Below, one piece after another: positions 15,572-24,574 of a stretch of DNA of 35,221 nucleotides. The notes under the pieces are model-generated. The model saw only the letters and a list, made by a program, of their open reading frames with translations. It ran no database searches and was not told the DNA's origin. Source of the stretch: an uncultured Methanomicrobiales archaeon (GTDB lineage: Archaea > Thermoplasmatota > Thermoplasmata > Methanomassiliicoccales > Methanomethylophilaceae); the NCBI GenBank assembly GCA_937892275.1, contig CALAVG010000230.1, positions 1 to 35,221 of the forward strand, written 5' to 3'. The position numbers and the translations under genes were made by a program. Within the stretch, counting starts at the first letter, position 1, and each line of letters opens with the position of its first letter.

Positions 15572-15673
15572 AAGGTAAGTCCGAACCAACGCTGTTGCAG
15601 ATGTTTATTATCAGAAAGTGTTATTTCCAGGGAGGTATGATCGGTACCGCCCCGGGAGTGTTGATGATTATAC

Positions 15674-16998
15674 TCAGGCTTCCGCCGTCTGTGCTTCCTT
15701 TCTGCCCCTGATCAGGAATACGGAGATGAGCACGCTGATCAGCAGCATGTACGGGTAGAGCAGATACGGGATGATCTGGAATGCCGTTATCGAGAATCCG
15801 AGCATCGTCACCGCGGATATGGCGATAAGCATCTGGGCCCCGTAGGGGATTATTCCCTGCATTATACACGAGAATGTATCGAGGATGGATGCCGTCGTCT
15901 TCGAGGATATGCCGTATTCCTCGGAAACGTCTTGGCGATGGGGTTGGCCATCACGATGGCGACGGTGTTGTTCGCGGTAGCGACATCCATGGCGCTGACG
16001 ACAAGTCCTATTCCAAGCATTCCGCCCTTGCGGCTCTTGAAGATGTTCTTGATCCATGACAGGAGTGCATCGAATCCGCCGTTGTAGGCGATGATGGCAC
16101 AAATGGCCGATACCAGAATGGCGACCATTGCGGTCTCCAGCATTCCGCCCATTCCTCCGCTGATCATAGGCAGCAGGTCCAGAGCATCCACCGTTCCGGT
16201 AGCGACCATGATGATCGAACCTGTGACCATACCGGCCGCCAGCACCATGAATACATTGACACCAATGATATCTCCGATCAGGACTATGAGGTACGGGATG
16301 ATCAGGACCAGGTCGTAATCGCCGGGTATTCCGGATCCTCCGCCGTTGAACACTGTCATGAGGGCGATTATGACGATGGTGGCAATTGCCGCCAGGAGTG
16401 CTATCCAGAAGTTCTCCCTGAACTTGTCCTTCATGTTACAGCCCTGTCCGTTACATGCAGCGATGGTAGTATCAGAGATGAACGACAGGTTGTCTCCGAA
16501 CATCGCACCTCCGATGACGGTTCCAACACAAAGAGCAAGGTTGAATCCCGTGATGTCCGAGATCGATACCGCGATGGGTGTGATGACTGTGATGGTACCC
16601 ACCGATGTTCCCATCGAGATGGATACGAACGCACTGACCAAGAAAAGGACGATGACCGCATATTCCATCGGTACATAGGTCAGAACGAAGTTCGCCACGC
16701 TCTCCGCACCCGCCTTGTTCATGACACCGGTGAAGACACCGGCAGCAAGGAAGATGAGGATCATCATGAAGACGTTTGGATTCCCAACACCGTCCCCCAT
16801 GATCTTGAAGCGTTCATCCGAACTCGCTTTCGTCTGCAGATACGCGATCGCCAGGGCGATTAGGAATATCAGCAGCACAGGGATGCTGTAGAACCCTTGT
16901 GTTATTCCTAGTCCATATTCGAGTATTATACCCAATCCGAGATAGAGTACTACGAATACCAGGATAGGGATCAGTGCCTTAGGGTTACCGTTAGTCAA
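15674..16998 (-). pseudogene. nhaC: NhaC-type Na+/H+ antiporter interrupted by a frameshift
   Basis: The first part (16998 down to about 15935) reads as a normal NhaC-family antiporter with some 9-10 membrane helices, including GTSVGTITVITPIAVSISD, GGAMFGDNLSFISDTTIAA and MDVATANNTVAIVMANPIAK. The frame then degenerates into Arg/Pro-rich residues and stops at 15862. The correct continuation, DVSEEYGISSKTTASILDTF and two further helices to RGRKEAQTAEA, lies in another frame ending at 15674. One missing G at about 15929-15934, restoring ...AK-D-V-S..., would repair it. Either the gene is newly broken or the assembly has an indel. If intact it would exchange Na+ for H+ at the cell membrane. Confidence 0.8.
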
Positions 16999-17013
16999 TG
17001 GGTCGCCTCGTTA

Positions 17014-17026
17014 TGCGCTTGGCGCA
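17014..17026. repeat. Short inverted repeat in the nhaC leader
   Basis: TGCGC-TTG-GCGCA lies between the nhaC start (16998) and a TATA-like element TTTTATTAG (minus strand, about 17049-17057), near the predicted transcription start. It could be an operator or a leader hairpin. No other feature is seen in the 123-bp gap. Confidence 0.3.
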
Positions 17027-17121
17027 ATGATGACAGAAATTCTGAGCTAATAAAACTTAATAGTGGAATTGAGCCAGACCGTCCATTAATCTGGACGAAC
17101 GGTAGGTACATCGCGATAATT

Positions 17122-17568
17122 TCACTCTGTCTGCTCAGGCTTCTTCCTGAACACGAAGTACTTGCTCAGCACCCAGTTCAGCACGATTTCGACTACGCTG
17201 GTGATGATCTTGGCCAACATTCCAGGGGTCTCGATGATGAACCTGTCTATTCCCAGATAGAGCAGAATGGGGAACAGGACCCACGCTATGATTCCGGTGA
17301 AGATCCTGGAGCCTATGAAGGCGGACAATTCCTTGGTGACCGTCTTCACATCGAGATGTTTGGATTGGAACACATACAGCTTGTTGGTGAAGAACGCGAA
17401 GATCACCGATATCAGCCATGACGAGATGTTGGCGATGTTCAGTTCGAAGGACAGGAAATCCGTGAAAAGATAGTAGGATCCCCAGTTTATGACGGTGGTG
17501 GCACCCCCTACGATAAGATACATTATGATCTCCCGGTACCTGACGAACAGGTCTTTGGCCACTCCCAT
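17122..17568 (-). CDS. GtrA family membrane protein
   Basis: 148 residues with four transmembrane helices (about 15-35, 42-62, 82-105, 118-138). The opening 'yr.ii.YlivGg.tt.in...y..f' and the mid-protein 'f...kl.vF' (FAFFTNKLYVFQSKH), repeated near the end as LSKYFVFRKKP, are typical of GtrA (PF04138). Family members are thought to move polyprenyl-phosphate sugars across the membrane for surface glycosylation. It lies 77 bp downstream of an acyltransferase on the same strand. It has its own TATA-like CTATAATAA about 27 bp upstream, so it may be transcribed separately. Both fit cell-surface polysaccharide or lipid modification. Confidence 0.85.
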   Translation of the reverse strand: MGVAKDLFVRYREIIMYLIVGGATTVINWGSYYLFTDFLSFELNIANISSWLISVIFAFFTNKLYVFQSKHLDVKTVTKELSAFIGSRIFTGIIAWVLFPILLYLGIDRFIIETPGMLAKIITSVVEIVLNWVLSKYFVFRKKPEQTE

Positions 17569-17645
17569 GAGTCACAGAAAATCCTAACACATTATTATAG
17601 TTGATGTAAACCGAATTACCTGGTACATTAGTCCCGGGGCCGATC

Positions 17646-18710
17646 TCAGTTCGGTTTGAATTCCGCACTTCTCGTGAGCTTGTTGCCGAAGAGGCGGGTC
17701 ATGAACTTGAACATCAGGTATGCGAGGATGATGTCGAGCACCGCGGATGCGAGTATTCCGACCAGGTCCTTGATCTCCTCGGGTGCGTCGATCCCGGGCA
17801 TGACCACGAACTTGAAGAAGAACATGATCGCCATGTAGAACGCGTACATCCAAGGCAGGGTGTTCCTTCCCATGTACTCCAAGGGTCTGCACCTGAGCCT
17901 GTTCTCCGGTATGCGGAAGGTCAGGAGGAACAGGGGGATCGCGATGATGACGGATCCGAAGTAGAGACTGGAGTAGGGCACACCGGTCATGGGCTGGAAG
18001 TTCAGCACCTCCCAGACGGACATCGCGGCTCCGATGATCAGCAGAGCGAACAGCATCAGGGTGCTCCAGTTGTCGGTGACATCCTTGCGCTTGTGCAGGT
18101 AGTATCCCAGAGGGAAGAAGAAGAAACCTTCGAAACAGTAGAAGACCTGTCCGATGTTGTATGTTCCGATGCCTGCTACCTCATCCAATCCGATCCATGC
18201 GCAGACGTCCGCCGTGAAGATCAGTATGGCGATGCAGATGATCCCGAAGATCATCGAGTACTTGAAGTCCTTGTGGTACTTGTACAGCGCCCAGTGCAAT
18301 ACGTACGCTGCGAACAGGAAGATGACGAACCAGATGTGCTTGTTGGACCAGTTCATCGTGGTTAGTCCGCTGATGAGCTCATCCGATGAGATGATGCCCG
18401 CACCGTAGTAGATGAGGTCCAGGACGAAGTATAGGACCTTCATGATGACCAGGAGGATCAGGATCCTCAGGGTCTTCTTCTTGAGATTCCTTTCGGAATG
18501 TCCGTCAGCAGAATAAAGATAGTATCCGGAGATCATGAAGAACACCGGCATGGCGAATCTTCCGACCCCTTCCACGAAGTCGTATGCATTCATTCCGAAC
18601 AGCTGGTAGCACGGTTCGTAGTGTACGAACACTATGCAGAAGATGATTAGAACGCAGAATGTCCTGAGGAAATAGTTCTCCTTCCTCTCGACGGCTGGTG
18701 CATCCGACAT
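17646..18710 (-). CDS. Acyltransferase-3 family membrane protein
   Basis: 354 residues from the ATG at 18710 (MSDAPAVERKENYF); a TATA box at 18731-18739 lies 25 bp upstream and rules out the longer start at 18761. About ten hydrophobic helices are visible. The N-terminal helix 'Rtfcv..i..iv..H' (FCVLIIFCIVFVHYEPC) carries the conserved His, followed by GVGRFAMPVFFMISGYYLYS, the hallmark of Acyl_transf_3 (PF01757). These integral enzymes O-acylate sugars or lipids using acyl donors such as acetyl-CoA. The target here is unknown; the GtrA neighbour points to surface glycans. Confidence 0.87.
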   Translation of the reverse strand: MSDAPAVERKENYFLRTFCVLIIFCIVFVHYEPCYQLFGMNAYDFVEGVGRFAMPVFFMISGYYLYSADGHSERNLKKKTLRILILLVIMKVLYFVLDLIYYGAGIISSDELISGLTTMNWSNKHIWFVIFLFAAYVLHWALYKYHKDFKYSMIFGIICIAILIFTADVCAWIGLDEVAGIGTYNIGQVFYCFEGFFFFPLGYYLHKRKDVTDNWSTLMLFALLIIGAAMSVWEVLNFQPMTGVPYSSLYFGSVIIAIPLFLLTFRIPENRLRCRPLEYMGRNTLPWMYAFYMAIMFFFKFVVMPGIDAPEEIKDLVGILASAVLDIILAYLMFKFMTRLFGNKLTRSAEFKPN

Positions 18711-18730
18711 AAGCCAGAGATAGCGACCTT

Positions 18731-18739
18731 GTTTAAAAC
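18731..18739 (-). promoter_or_regulatory. TATA box of acyltransferase gene
   Basis: GTTTTAAAC on the minus strand, 25 bp from the ATG at 18710; leaderless. Confidence 0.5.
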
Positions 18740-18833
18740 GATGCCCATCGGGAAAGGGCATACATACTAATTTTTGGGATGTTCGGTAAAGAACAAATGG
18801 GTATCCGAAAAGTCCGACCTGGGACGAATAGGA

Positions 18834-18840
18834 TTTATAT
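18834..18840 (+). promoter_or_regulatory. TATA box of MATE gene
   Basis: TTTATAT, predicting a transcription start near 18862 and a leader of roughly 78 nt. A second AT-rich candidate, CTTTTAAAAT at 18905-18914, is too close to allow use of the Shine-Dalgarno at 18931. Confidence 0.45.
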
Positions 18841-18852
18841 CCGTATCCTGGG

Positions 18853-18867
18853 CTACGAATTTCGTAG
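18853..18867. promoter_or_regulatory. Operator-like palindrome at the MATE promoter
   Basis: CTACGAA-T-TTCGTAG, a perfect 7-1-7 inverted repeat covering the predicted transcription start. It is part of a direct repeat, CCTGGGACGAAT at 18818 and CCTGGGCTACGAAT at 18847, that flanks the TATA element on both sides. It is a likely binding site for a drug- or stress-responsive repressor; no regulator gene is adjacent. Confidence 0.5.
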
Positions 18868-18930
18868 AATAGGGCATTTTAGGTTGCAAATTACGAAAAA
18901 TCCAACTTTTAAAATAGGGGGCAGGGGTAG

Positions 18931-18936
18931 AGGAGG
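18931..18936 (+). promoter_or_regulatory. Shine-Dalgarno of MATE gene
   Basis: AGGAGG 3 nt before the ATG at 18940. One of the few strong ribosome sites in the window, it confirms that this mRNA has a leader. Confidence 0.6.
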
Positions 18937-18939
18937 AAC

Positions 18940-20316
18940 ATGGCCGAGGGTACAGAGGGCGTAAAGGTCCTATTGGGCGATCAGAGGAAGGGTGTGCTCG
19001 CCCTTACGTTGCCTATAGCCGTAGCTCTCTTCGTCCAGAACCTCAACAACATCGTCGACAGTTTCTGGGTGGCGGATCTCGGTCAGAATTCCATGGCGGC
19101 ACTCGGTATCGTCTATCCGCTCTACTGCATCCTGATCGGTATCGGTAACGGACTCGGTATCGGAGTATCCGCTGCGATAGCCCGCAACATCGGTATGAAG
19201 GATCATGACAGGGCCAACGGTGTGGCTGGACAGGGTCTGTTGCTAACATTAGTGATCTCCTTGGCCATGACGATCCTACTTGTGGCCACTGCAGAACCCG
19301 TGATCAACATCATGGGCGGAGGGGATATGATGAGCGAGTGTCTTGCCTACGGTCTCCCCATCTACCTCGGTTCCTTCTTCATCGTGTTGAGCGGAGTCAT
19401 GTCCGGTATGCTGAGAGGGGAAGGTGCAGCTAGGCGTTCCATGGCCATCCAGGTCGTGGGGGCCGGAATAAACATCGTGCTAGACCCCATCATGATATTC
19501 TGGATGGACATGGGTGTGGCCGGAGCCGCATGGGCAACGGTCATCGCATTCGTGATTTCATCCATGATGGCATTCTACTGGTACCTGAATGGTGAGGAGA
19601 TGTACATCCGCCTGGGGAGGAAGAACATGGTAAGGTTCAACCCTGCTCTGGACAAGGAGATCCTCAACGTCGGTCTTCCGGAGAGCATTGAACTGACGGT
19701 CATGAACTTCTTCAACATATTCCTGAACATGTTCGTGATCATCTGCGCAGGGACCGCGGGTCTTGCCGTGTACACAATGGTATGGAGGATCGGTTATATC
19801 GCCGTCATCCCGGCCCAGGCCATGGGAGGAGCACTGGTCGCCATATGTTCCGCCGAGTACGGTATGAAGGAGTTCGGAATGATCCGCGACGCATACTACT
19901 TCTCGGTGAAGCGCTCGTTCCTTATGGTGCTGGCAGCCTGTGCCGTCTTCGCATTGTGCGCAGGTCTTCTGGCGGACATCTTCATACGTACAGAGGATAT
20001 GGAGTTCATGCACGACGAGATGGTGATGTTCTCGTACACCATGGCAGGATTCCTGCCGGTCTTCGCAATGACCTTCGTGGGTTCCTCGCTGATGCAGTCC
20101 CTCGAGAAGGCAGGCCACGCCATGTGCAACACCCTGGTAAGGAACATCCTTGTCACGATATCGTATTGGATCGCGTCCCTGGTCGCGCCGAGCCTCTTCG
20201 GAATCGGAATTGCACTTATCATCGTAGAGGGTCTGGGCGGAATAGCGATGCTGATACACGGAAAGATCATACTGGACCGTGTCGAGAAGTGCGTCATGTC
20301 GACAGTCCCGACATGA
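18940..20316 (+). CDS. MATE family multidrug efflux transporter
   Basis: 458 residues with twelve hydrophobic helices in two equivalent halves. The first half opens LALTLPIAVALFVQNLNNIVDSF, matching the MATE start 'l..P..l..l...l...vD..fvg.lG...laA.g', followed by ADLGQNSMAALGIVYPLY. The second half starts about residue 240 with LNVGLPESIELTVMNFFNI. MATE pumps expel cationic drugs or metabolites using Na+ or H+. The gene stands alone, behind a palindromic operator and a proper Shine-Dalgarno, so inducible expression is likely. Confidence 0.92.
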   Translation: MAEGTEGVKVLLGDQRKGVLALTLPIAVALFVQNLNNIVDSFWVADLGQNSMAALGIVYPLYCILIGIGNGLGIGVSAAIARNIGMKDHDRANGVAGQGLLLTLVISLAMTILLVATAEPVINIMGGGDMMSECLAYGLPIYLGSFFIVLSGVMSGMLRGEGAARRSMAIQVVGAGINIVLDPIMIFWMDMGVAGAAWATVIAFVISSMMAFYWYLNGEEMYIRLGRKNMVRFNPALDKEILNVGLPESIELTVMNFFNIFLNMFVIICAGTAGLAVYTMVWRIGYIAVIPAQAMGGALVAICSAEYGMKEFGMIRDAYYFSVKRSFLMVLAACAVFALCAGLLADIFIRTEDMEFMHDEMVMFSYTMAGFLPVFAMTFVGSSLMQSLEKAGHAMCNTLVRNILVTISYWIASLVAPSLFGIGIALIIVEGLGGIAMLIHGKIILDRVEKCVMSTVPT

Positions 20317-20317
20317 A

Positions 20318-20325
20318 TTATAAGT
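20318..20325 (+). promoter_or_regulatory. TATA box of metG
   Basis: TTATAAGT just after the MATE stop, predicting transcription from about 20346. This favours the ATG at 20357 over the one at 20342. Confidence 0.45.
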
Positions 20326-20356
20326 AACACGTGCGCAATTGATGGCACGGTTAATA

Positions 20357-22612
20357 ATGACGAAAGTCTGCATAAGCATAGCATGGCCGTACGCTAACGG
20401 GCCTATTCATCTCGGACACGTAGCAGGATCGCTCCTGCCTCCTGACATCTTCAGGAGATACAACTTACTCCTCGGAAACGAGGTGCTCGTGGTCGGAGGA
20501 TCCGATCAGCACGGTACCCCCATCACCATCTCCGCCGAGAAATGCGGAATGACTCCCGAGGCATATGCGGACAAGTATCACGAGATCAACAAGAAGGCCA
20601 TCGAGGACCTCAATATCCACTACTTCTTCAACAAGACCCACTGCCCAGTCCACTTCGAGGTCGTGCAGGACGTCTTCAAGAAGCTCATGGATGAGGGCTA
20701 CATTTACATCAAGGAGACGGAGCAGTACTTCTGTCCCAAATGCAACCGCTTCCTCCCCGACAGGTACGTCGAGGGAATCTGCCCTAAGTGCGGTGCGGAG
20801 AAGACCCGTTCCGACCAGTGCGACTCATGCGGTACGACTTTCGAGCCCGGCGACCTGAAGGAGCCCTACTGTACACTGTGCGGTTCCACACCCGAGATTA
20901 GGCTCACCAAGCACTTCTTCCTGAAGCTCAGCGCCTTTACGGACAAGCTCATCGACTATGTGAAGGACAAGGACTACTGGAGATCCAACGTCAAGACGTT
21001 CACACAGAACTGGCTCCAGGGAGAGGGACTCACCGACAGGGCCATTACCAGGGATATGTCCTGGGGAGTGCCCATCCCAATCGAGGGCTGGGACGACAAG
21101 GTCATCTACGTCTGGTTCGACGCCGTTATCGGTTATCTTTCGGCATCCGTCGAGTACTCGAGGCAGATCGGCAAGCCCGACTTCTGGAAGGAGTACTGGC
21201 AGAACCCGGACTGCAAGCACTACTATTTCATCGGAAAGGATAACATCCCGTTCCATTCCATTATCTGGCCCGCAATACTCATGGGCCTGGGAGACATGCA
21301 GCTCCCCTACGATATACCCGCCAACGAGTACCTCATGATCGGAGGTGGAAAACTATCCAAGAGCCGCGGTGGGGCGATCGACATCCCCAGCGTGCTGGAG
21401 AAGTACGATGCTGACGTCGTCAGGTACTATCTTTCCGCCGTCATGCCGGACACCCACGATTCGGAGTTCACCTGGGAGGATTTCCAGACAAAGAACAACA
21501 CCGAACTGGTAGCAAACCTGGGTAACTTCTTCCACAGGTCCCTGGACTTCGCGAAGAAGAACTTCGGCACCATCCCCGCAGGCGAGATGGATCCCGAGGT
21601 CACCAAGGCGATCGAGGATGCCGTTAAGGAGTTCGACGACCTCGTGGGACACTGCGATTTCAAGAAGGGACTGAAGACGGTCATGAACCTCTCCTCCTTC
21701 GGTAACAAGTACTTCAACGACGCGGCACCCTGGAAGCTTGTCAAGGAGGACAAGGATGCATGCGGAAAGGTCATGCACAACGTCCTGAGGCTCGTACAGG
21801 CCCTGTCAGTACTGTCCTGGCCCTATGTGCCTGCGGCAGCGGAGAAGGTATGGGGATTCCTCGGCAACGAGGGCACCATCGAGAAAGCAGGTCTCGGAGC
21901 GGCATCCAAGGACGTCGTCACCGGACAGCAGCTCAACGATCCTGTCCCCGTCTTCAAGAAGCTGGACATCCCCGAGCTCAAGGAGGGTAACAAGCCCAAG
22001 GACAACAAGCAGCAGGAGCAGCCCAAGACCTTCACCGGACCGTTCGCGGACTTCAGGCGTCTGGACATTCGCGTCGGTACCATCGTGTCCGTAGAGGATC
22101 ATCCCGAGGCGGAGAAGCTGTACGTGCTCAAGGTCAACCTTGGAGAGGAGGACGGGCCCAGGCAGCTGGTCACCAACATCAAGTCGATCTTCCCCAAGGA
22201 ATACATGATGGGAAGGAGACTCCTGGTCATCGCTAACCTGAAGAAGGCCAAGTTCCGTGGAGTCGAGTCGTTCGGTATGCTCATGGCCGCGGATGACGAG
22301 AAGGTCGGAGGAAGTAGTGTGGCGCTCCTGAAGCCCAGCACCGATGTCCCCGACGGAACCAAGCTCAACTGCGGACTGGAGAACTCTTCTTCAAGGATCG
22401 AGCTGAAGCAGTTCGAGGCCGTCAAGATCAAGATGTCATCCGTCGTGGACGGCAAGTTCATAGGCAAGGACATCAAACTTCCCGCAAACGCACCCAAGAG
22501 GGTCACCGCAATCATCGACGGCGACGAGATAATGGCGTTGGGCGACGGCAAGGATTGTGTTATAACGGTAGACGAGGATTCAACCATCCTCGACGGAGCA
22601 GACGTAAGATGA
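20357..22612 (+). CDS. metG: Methionyl-tRNA synthetase
   Basis: 751 residues from MTKVCISIAWPYANG; an in-frame ATG at 20342 would add five residues. The class I motifs are HLGH at 18-21 and KLSKS at 332-336. The zinc knuckles are CPKCN...CPKC and CDSCG...CTLC within about residues 125-180, the two-knuckle archaeal type. The anticodon-binding helical domain follows. A C-terminal EMAPII-like tRNA-binding domain starts near residue 563 (FADFRRLDIRVGTIVSVEDH) and ends the usual dimerising module. It charges initiator and elongator tRNA-Met. The final codons overlap the start of the PHP phosphoesterase. Confidence 0.97.
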   Translation: MTKVCISIAWPYANGPIHLGHVAGSLLPPDIFRRYNLLLGNEVLVVGGSDQHGTPITISAEKCGMTPEAYADKYHEINKKAIEDLNIHYFFNKTHCPVHFEVVQDVFKKLMDEGYIYIKETEQYFCPKCNRFLPDRYVEGICPKCGAEKTRSDQCDSCGTTFEPGDLKEPYCTLCGSTPEIRLTKHFFLKLSAFTDKLIDYVKDKDYWRSNVKTFTQNWLQGEGLTDRAITRDMSWGVPIPIEGWDDKVIYVWFDAVIGYLSASVEYSRQIGKPDFWKEYWQNPDCKHYYFIGKDNIPFHSIIWPAILMGLGDMQLPYDIPANEYLMIGGGKLSKSRGGAIDIPSVLEKYDADVVRYYLSAVMPDTHDSEFTWEDFQTKNNTELVANLGNFFHRSLDFAKKNFGTIPAGEMDPEVTKAIEDAVKEFDDLVGHCDFKKGLKTVMNLSSFGNKYFNDAAPWKLVKEDKDACGKVMHNVLRLVQALSVLSWPYVPAAAEKVWGFLGNEGTIEKAGLGAASKDVVTGQQLNDPVPVFKKLDIPELKEGNKPKDNKQQEQPKTFTGPFADFRRLDIRVGTIVSVEDHPEAEKLYVLKVNLGEEDGPRQLVTNIKSIFPKEYMMGRRLLVIANLKKAKFRGVESFGMLMAADDEKVGGSSVALLKPSTDVPDGTKLNCGLENSSSRIELKQFEAVKIKMSSVVDGKFIGKDIKLPANAPKRVTAIIDGDEIMALGDGKDCVITVDEDSTILDGADVR

Positions 22613-23268
22613 AGGCCGACCTGCATGTCCACTCGCTGTTCTCGCCCGATTCCAGGGCACAGTTAGAGGACATCATAGCGGTCGCCAAGGACCGCGGTCT
22701 GGGCTGCATCGCCATAACGGACCATAATGAGTTCATGGCCTTCGAACTTTTGAAGGACCGCAAGGACATCATAGTGATCCCGGGGGAGGAGGTATCCTCC
22801 ACTGCGGGTCACATAATCGCTCTGGGCATCGACAGGCTCATCCCGCCCAGATTATCGATCGAGGAGACCGTGGATCTCATCCACAAGGCCGGAGGATATG
22901 CTTATGCGGCACATCCGTACAGGATGTGGTCGGGGCTGGGAGAGGACAACACCAGGAACCCCTGCTTCGACGGTACCGAGGCCAGGAACAGCCGTTCCAC
23001 CGGAAGGGACAACAAGAGGGCCCAGAAGCTGGCCGCGGAGATCGGCAAGCCTGTGACCGCAGGTTCGGATGCGCATGTGCCCCGTCATGTCGGTCTCGGT
23101 TACGTGGAGCTGCCTGATACCGTTACGAATTGGCAGGAGGCCGTCGAGGCCATCAGGACAGGAAACATCTCAGGTGTCTTCAGTGAGAACAGGAATTCGA
23201 TAAGATCCATCCTCTACGCACTGAAGACCTTCTTCAAATTCTCCCTGCGCGGTTTCAGGAAGATTTAA
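22609..23268 (+). CDS. PHP-domain phosphoesterase
   Basis: 219 residues. The start codon overlaps the metG stop (ATGA), so translation is coupled. Motifs are DLHVHSLFSPDS (His6, His8), ITDHNE, PGEEVSST, AAHPYRMW and AGSDAHVPRH, a full set of PHP metal ligands. It is a compact cytoplasmic enzyme. The PHP-associated family includes RNase AM/TrpH-like nucleases and 3',5'-nucleotide phosphatases, so an RNA or nucleotide substrate is plausible beside metG. It is a distinct paralogue of the larger PHP protein at 12554-13738. Confidence 0.87.
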   Translation: MKADLHVHSLFSPDSRAQLEDIIAVAKDRGLGCIAITDHNEFMAFELLKDRKDIIVIPGEEVSSTAGHIIALGIDRLIPPRLSIEETVDLIHKAGGYAYAAHPYRMWSGLGEDNTRNPCFDGTEARNSRSTGRDNKRAQKLAAEIGKPVTAGSDAHVPRHVGLGYVELPDTVTNWQEAVEAIRTGNISGVFSENRNSIRSILYALKTFFKFSLRGFRKI

Positions 23269-23282
23269 TCATTATCAGGGGA

Positions 23283-23438
23283 TTATTCAATCTCTATCGT
23301 TACGGATACTCTGGGGTAGTACTGCTCGTTGAGATAGTAGTCCTCCACCTTACTGGGTATCTCCCCAAGGTCGTATCCCGTTGCCGTAGTCTCCCCGAAT
23401 ATGAATCCCTCCGGGTTGACATCGTTTCTCCGCAGAGG
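23283..23438 (-). pseudogene. Possible gene remnant or frameshifted small gene
   Basis: The minus strand is open for about 50 codons and reads like real protein: NPEGFIFGETTATGYDLGEI, then EDYYLNEQYYPRVSVTIEIE before a TAA. There is no start codon in frame; TGA lies just upstream. A neighbouring frame gives WHKRTDLTSAEK directly before it, so a single indel could join them. It is probably the 3' end of a degraded gene. I do not recognise the family. Nothing else is seen in the 244-bp gap between the PHP gene and guaAb except the guaAb promoter. Confidence 0.3.
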
Positions 23439-23470
23439 TCAGGTCCGTCCTCTTGTGCCACCCTATAATG

Positions 23471-23479
23471 TTTTTAAGT
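23471..23479 (+). promoter_or_regulatory. TATA box of guaAb
   Basis: TTTTTAAGT, predicting transcription from about 23501 and a leader of roughly 12 nt before the ATG at 23513. Confidence 0.45.
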
Positions 23480-23512
23480 GATTTTTCCCCTACCCTGACA
23501 CAGGTAATCCAT

Positions 23513-24493
23513 ATGGACAGCAACGTACGCCCGGAATCAATGGAGCGCATCACAACACCCGCGCTCGCCGATGCATTCATCGAAGAACAGGTCGCCGCTC
23601 TGCAGAAGCAGATCGGGGACGGAAAGGTACTCCTCGCATTGTCCGGAGGTGTCGACTCATCCGTTGTGGCGGCACTCTTGATCAAGGCGATCGGAAAGAA
23701 CCTCACATGCGTTCACGTCAACCACGGTCTCCTCAGGAAGGGAGAGGCCGAGCAGGTCATCGACGTCTTCCGCAACCAGATGAAGGCCAATCTGGTCTAT
23801 GTGGATGCCACGGACAGGTTCCTCGACAAGCTCGCCGGAGTATCCGATCCAGAGCAAAAGAGGAAGATCATCGGAAAGGAGTTCATCGATGTCTTCGAGG
23901 AGGAGGCCAAGAAGGTCGAGGGATGCAAGTTCCTCGGACAGGGTACGATCTATCCCGATATCCTGGAGAGCAACGGGGTCAAGGCACACCACAACGTGGG
24001 CGGGCTCCCCGAGAAGTTCGGTTTCGAGCTCGTAGAGCCCGTGAAGCTCCTCTTCAAGGATGAGGTGCGTGTGGTAGGAAAGCAGCTCGGACTCCCTGAC
24101 AACATGGTGTACAGGCAGCCCTTCCCCGGACCCGGACTCGGTGTCCGCTGTACCGGAGCGATTACACGCGACCGTCTCGAGGCTGTTCGTGAGTCGGATG
24201 CGATCCTTCGCGAGGAGTTCGCGAAGGCGGGACTCGAGGGCAAGGTCTGGCAGTACTTCACCATCGTCCCCGACTACAGGTCTACCGGTGTCAAGGACGG
24301 AAAGCGTCTCTGGGACTGGCCCGTCATCATCCGTGCGGTCAACACGAAAGATGCGATGACCGCAACTGTGGAAGAGGTCCCCTGGCCGCTCCTGAATAAG
24401 ATCACACAGAGGATCCTGACAGAGGTCAAGGGTGTCAACCGTGTCCTCTATGACCTCTCCCCCAAACCCTGTGCCACCATCGAATGGGAGTGA
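23513..24493 (+). CDS. guaAb: GMP synthase, ATP-pyrophosphatase subunit B
   Basis: 326 residues. The PP-loop SGGVDSS is at 44-50. VNHGLLRKGEAEQV, GQGTIYPDILES and the C-terminal dimerisation domain (RQPFPGPGLGVRC; RAVNTKDAMTA; CATIEWE at the end) are those of GuaA. It lacks the glutamine amidotransferase domain, as usual in archaea, where that is a separate GuaAa protein; no GuaAa gene is in this window. The enzyme adenylates XMP and aminates it to GMP with ammonia from GuaAa. It is monocistronic with its own promoter, and a hairpin follows the stop. Confidence 0.95.
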   Translation: MDSNVRPESMERITTPALADAFIEEQVAALQKQIGDGKVLLALSGGVDSSVVAALLIKAIGKNLTCVHVNHGLLRKGEAEQVIDVFRNQMKANLVYVDATDRFLDKLAGVSDPEQKRKIIGKEFIDVFEEEAKKVEGCKFLGQGTIYPDILESNGVKAHHNVGGLPEKFGFELVEPVKLLFKDEVRVVGKQLGLPDNMVYRQPFPGPGLGVRCTGAITRDRLEAVRESDAILREEFAKAGLEGKVWQYFTIVPDYRSTGVKDGKRLWDWPVIIRAVNTKDAMTATVEEVPWPLLNKITQRILTEVKGVNRVLYDLSPKPCATIEWE

Positions 24494-24504
24494 AACTTAT
24501 ACAA

Positions 24505-24521
24505 GCCGGGTCATACCCGGC
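24505..24521 (+). terminator. Hairpin downstream of guaAb
   Basis: GCCGGGT-CAT-ACCCGGC, a perfect 7-bp stem with a 3-nt loop, 11 nt after the guaAb stop. Only a weak T-rich stretch follows, so it may stabilise the 3' end rather than stop transcription alone. Confidence 0.45.
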
Positions 24522-24533
24522 ACCTTCAGTCTG

Positions 24534-24541
24534 TTTATATA
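24534..24541 (+). promoter_or_regulatory. TATA box of corrinoid adenosyltransferase gene
   Basis: TTTATATA, about 28 bp upstream of GTG 24566 and 37 bp upstream of ATG 24575. Confidence 0.5.
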
Positions 24542-24574
24542 TTCGTACAAGGCAATTCTATCCGCGTGGTTACG

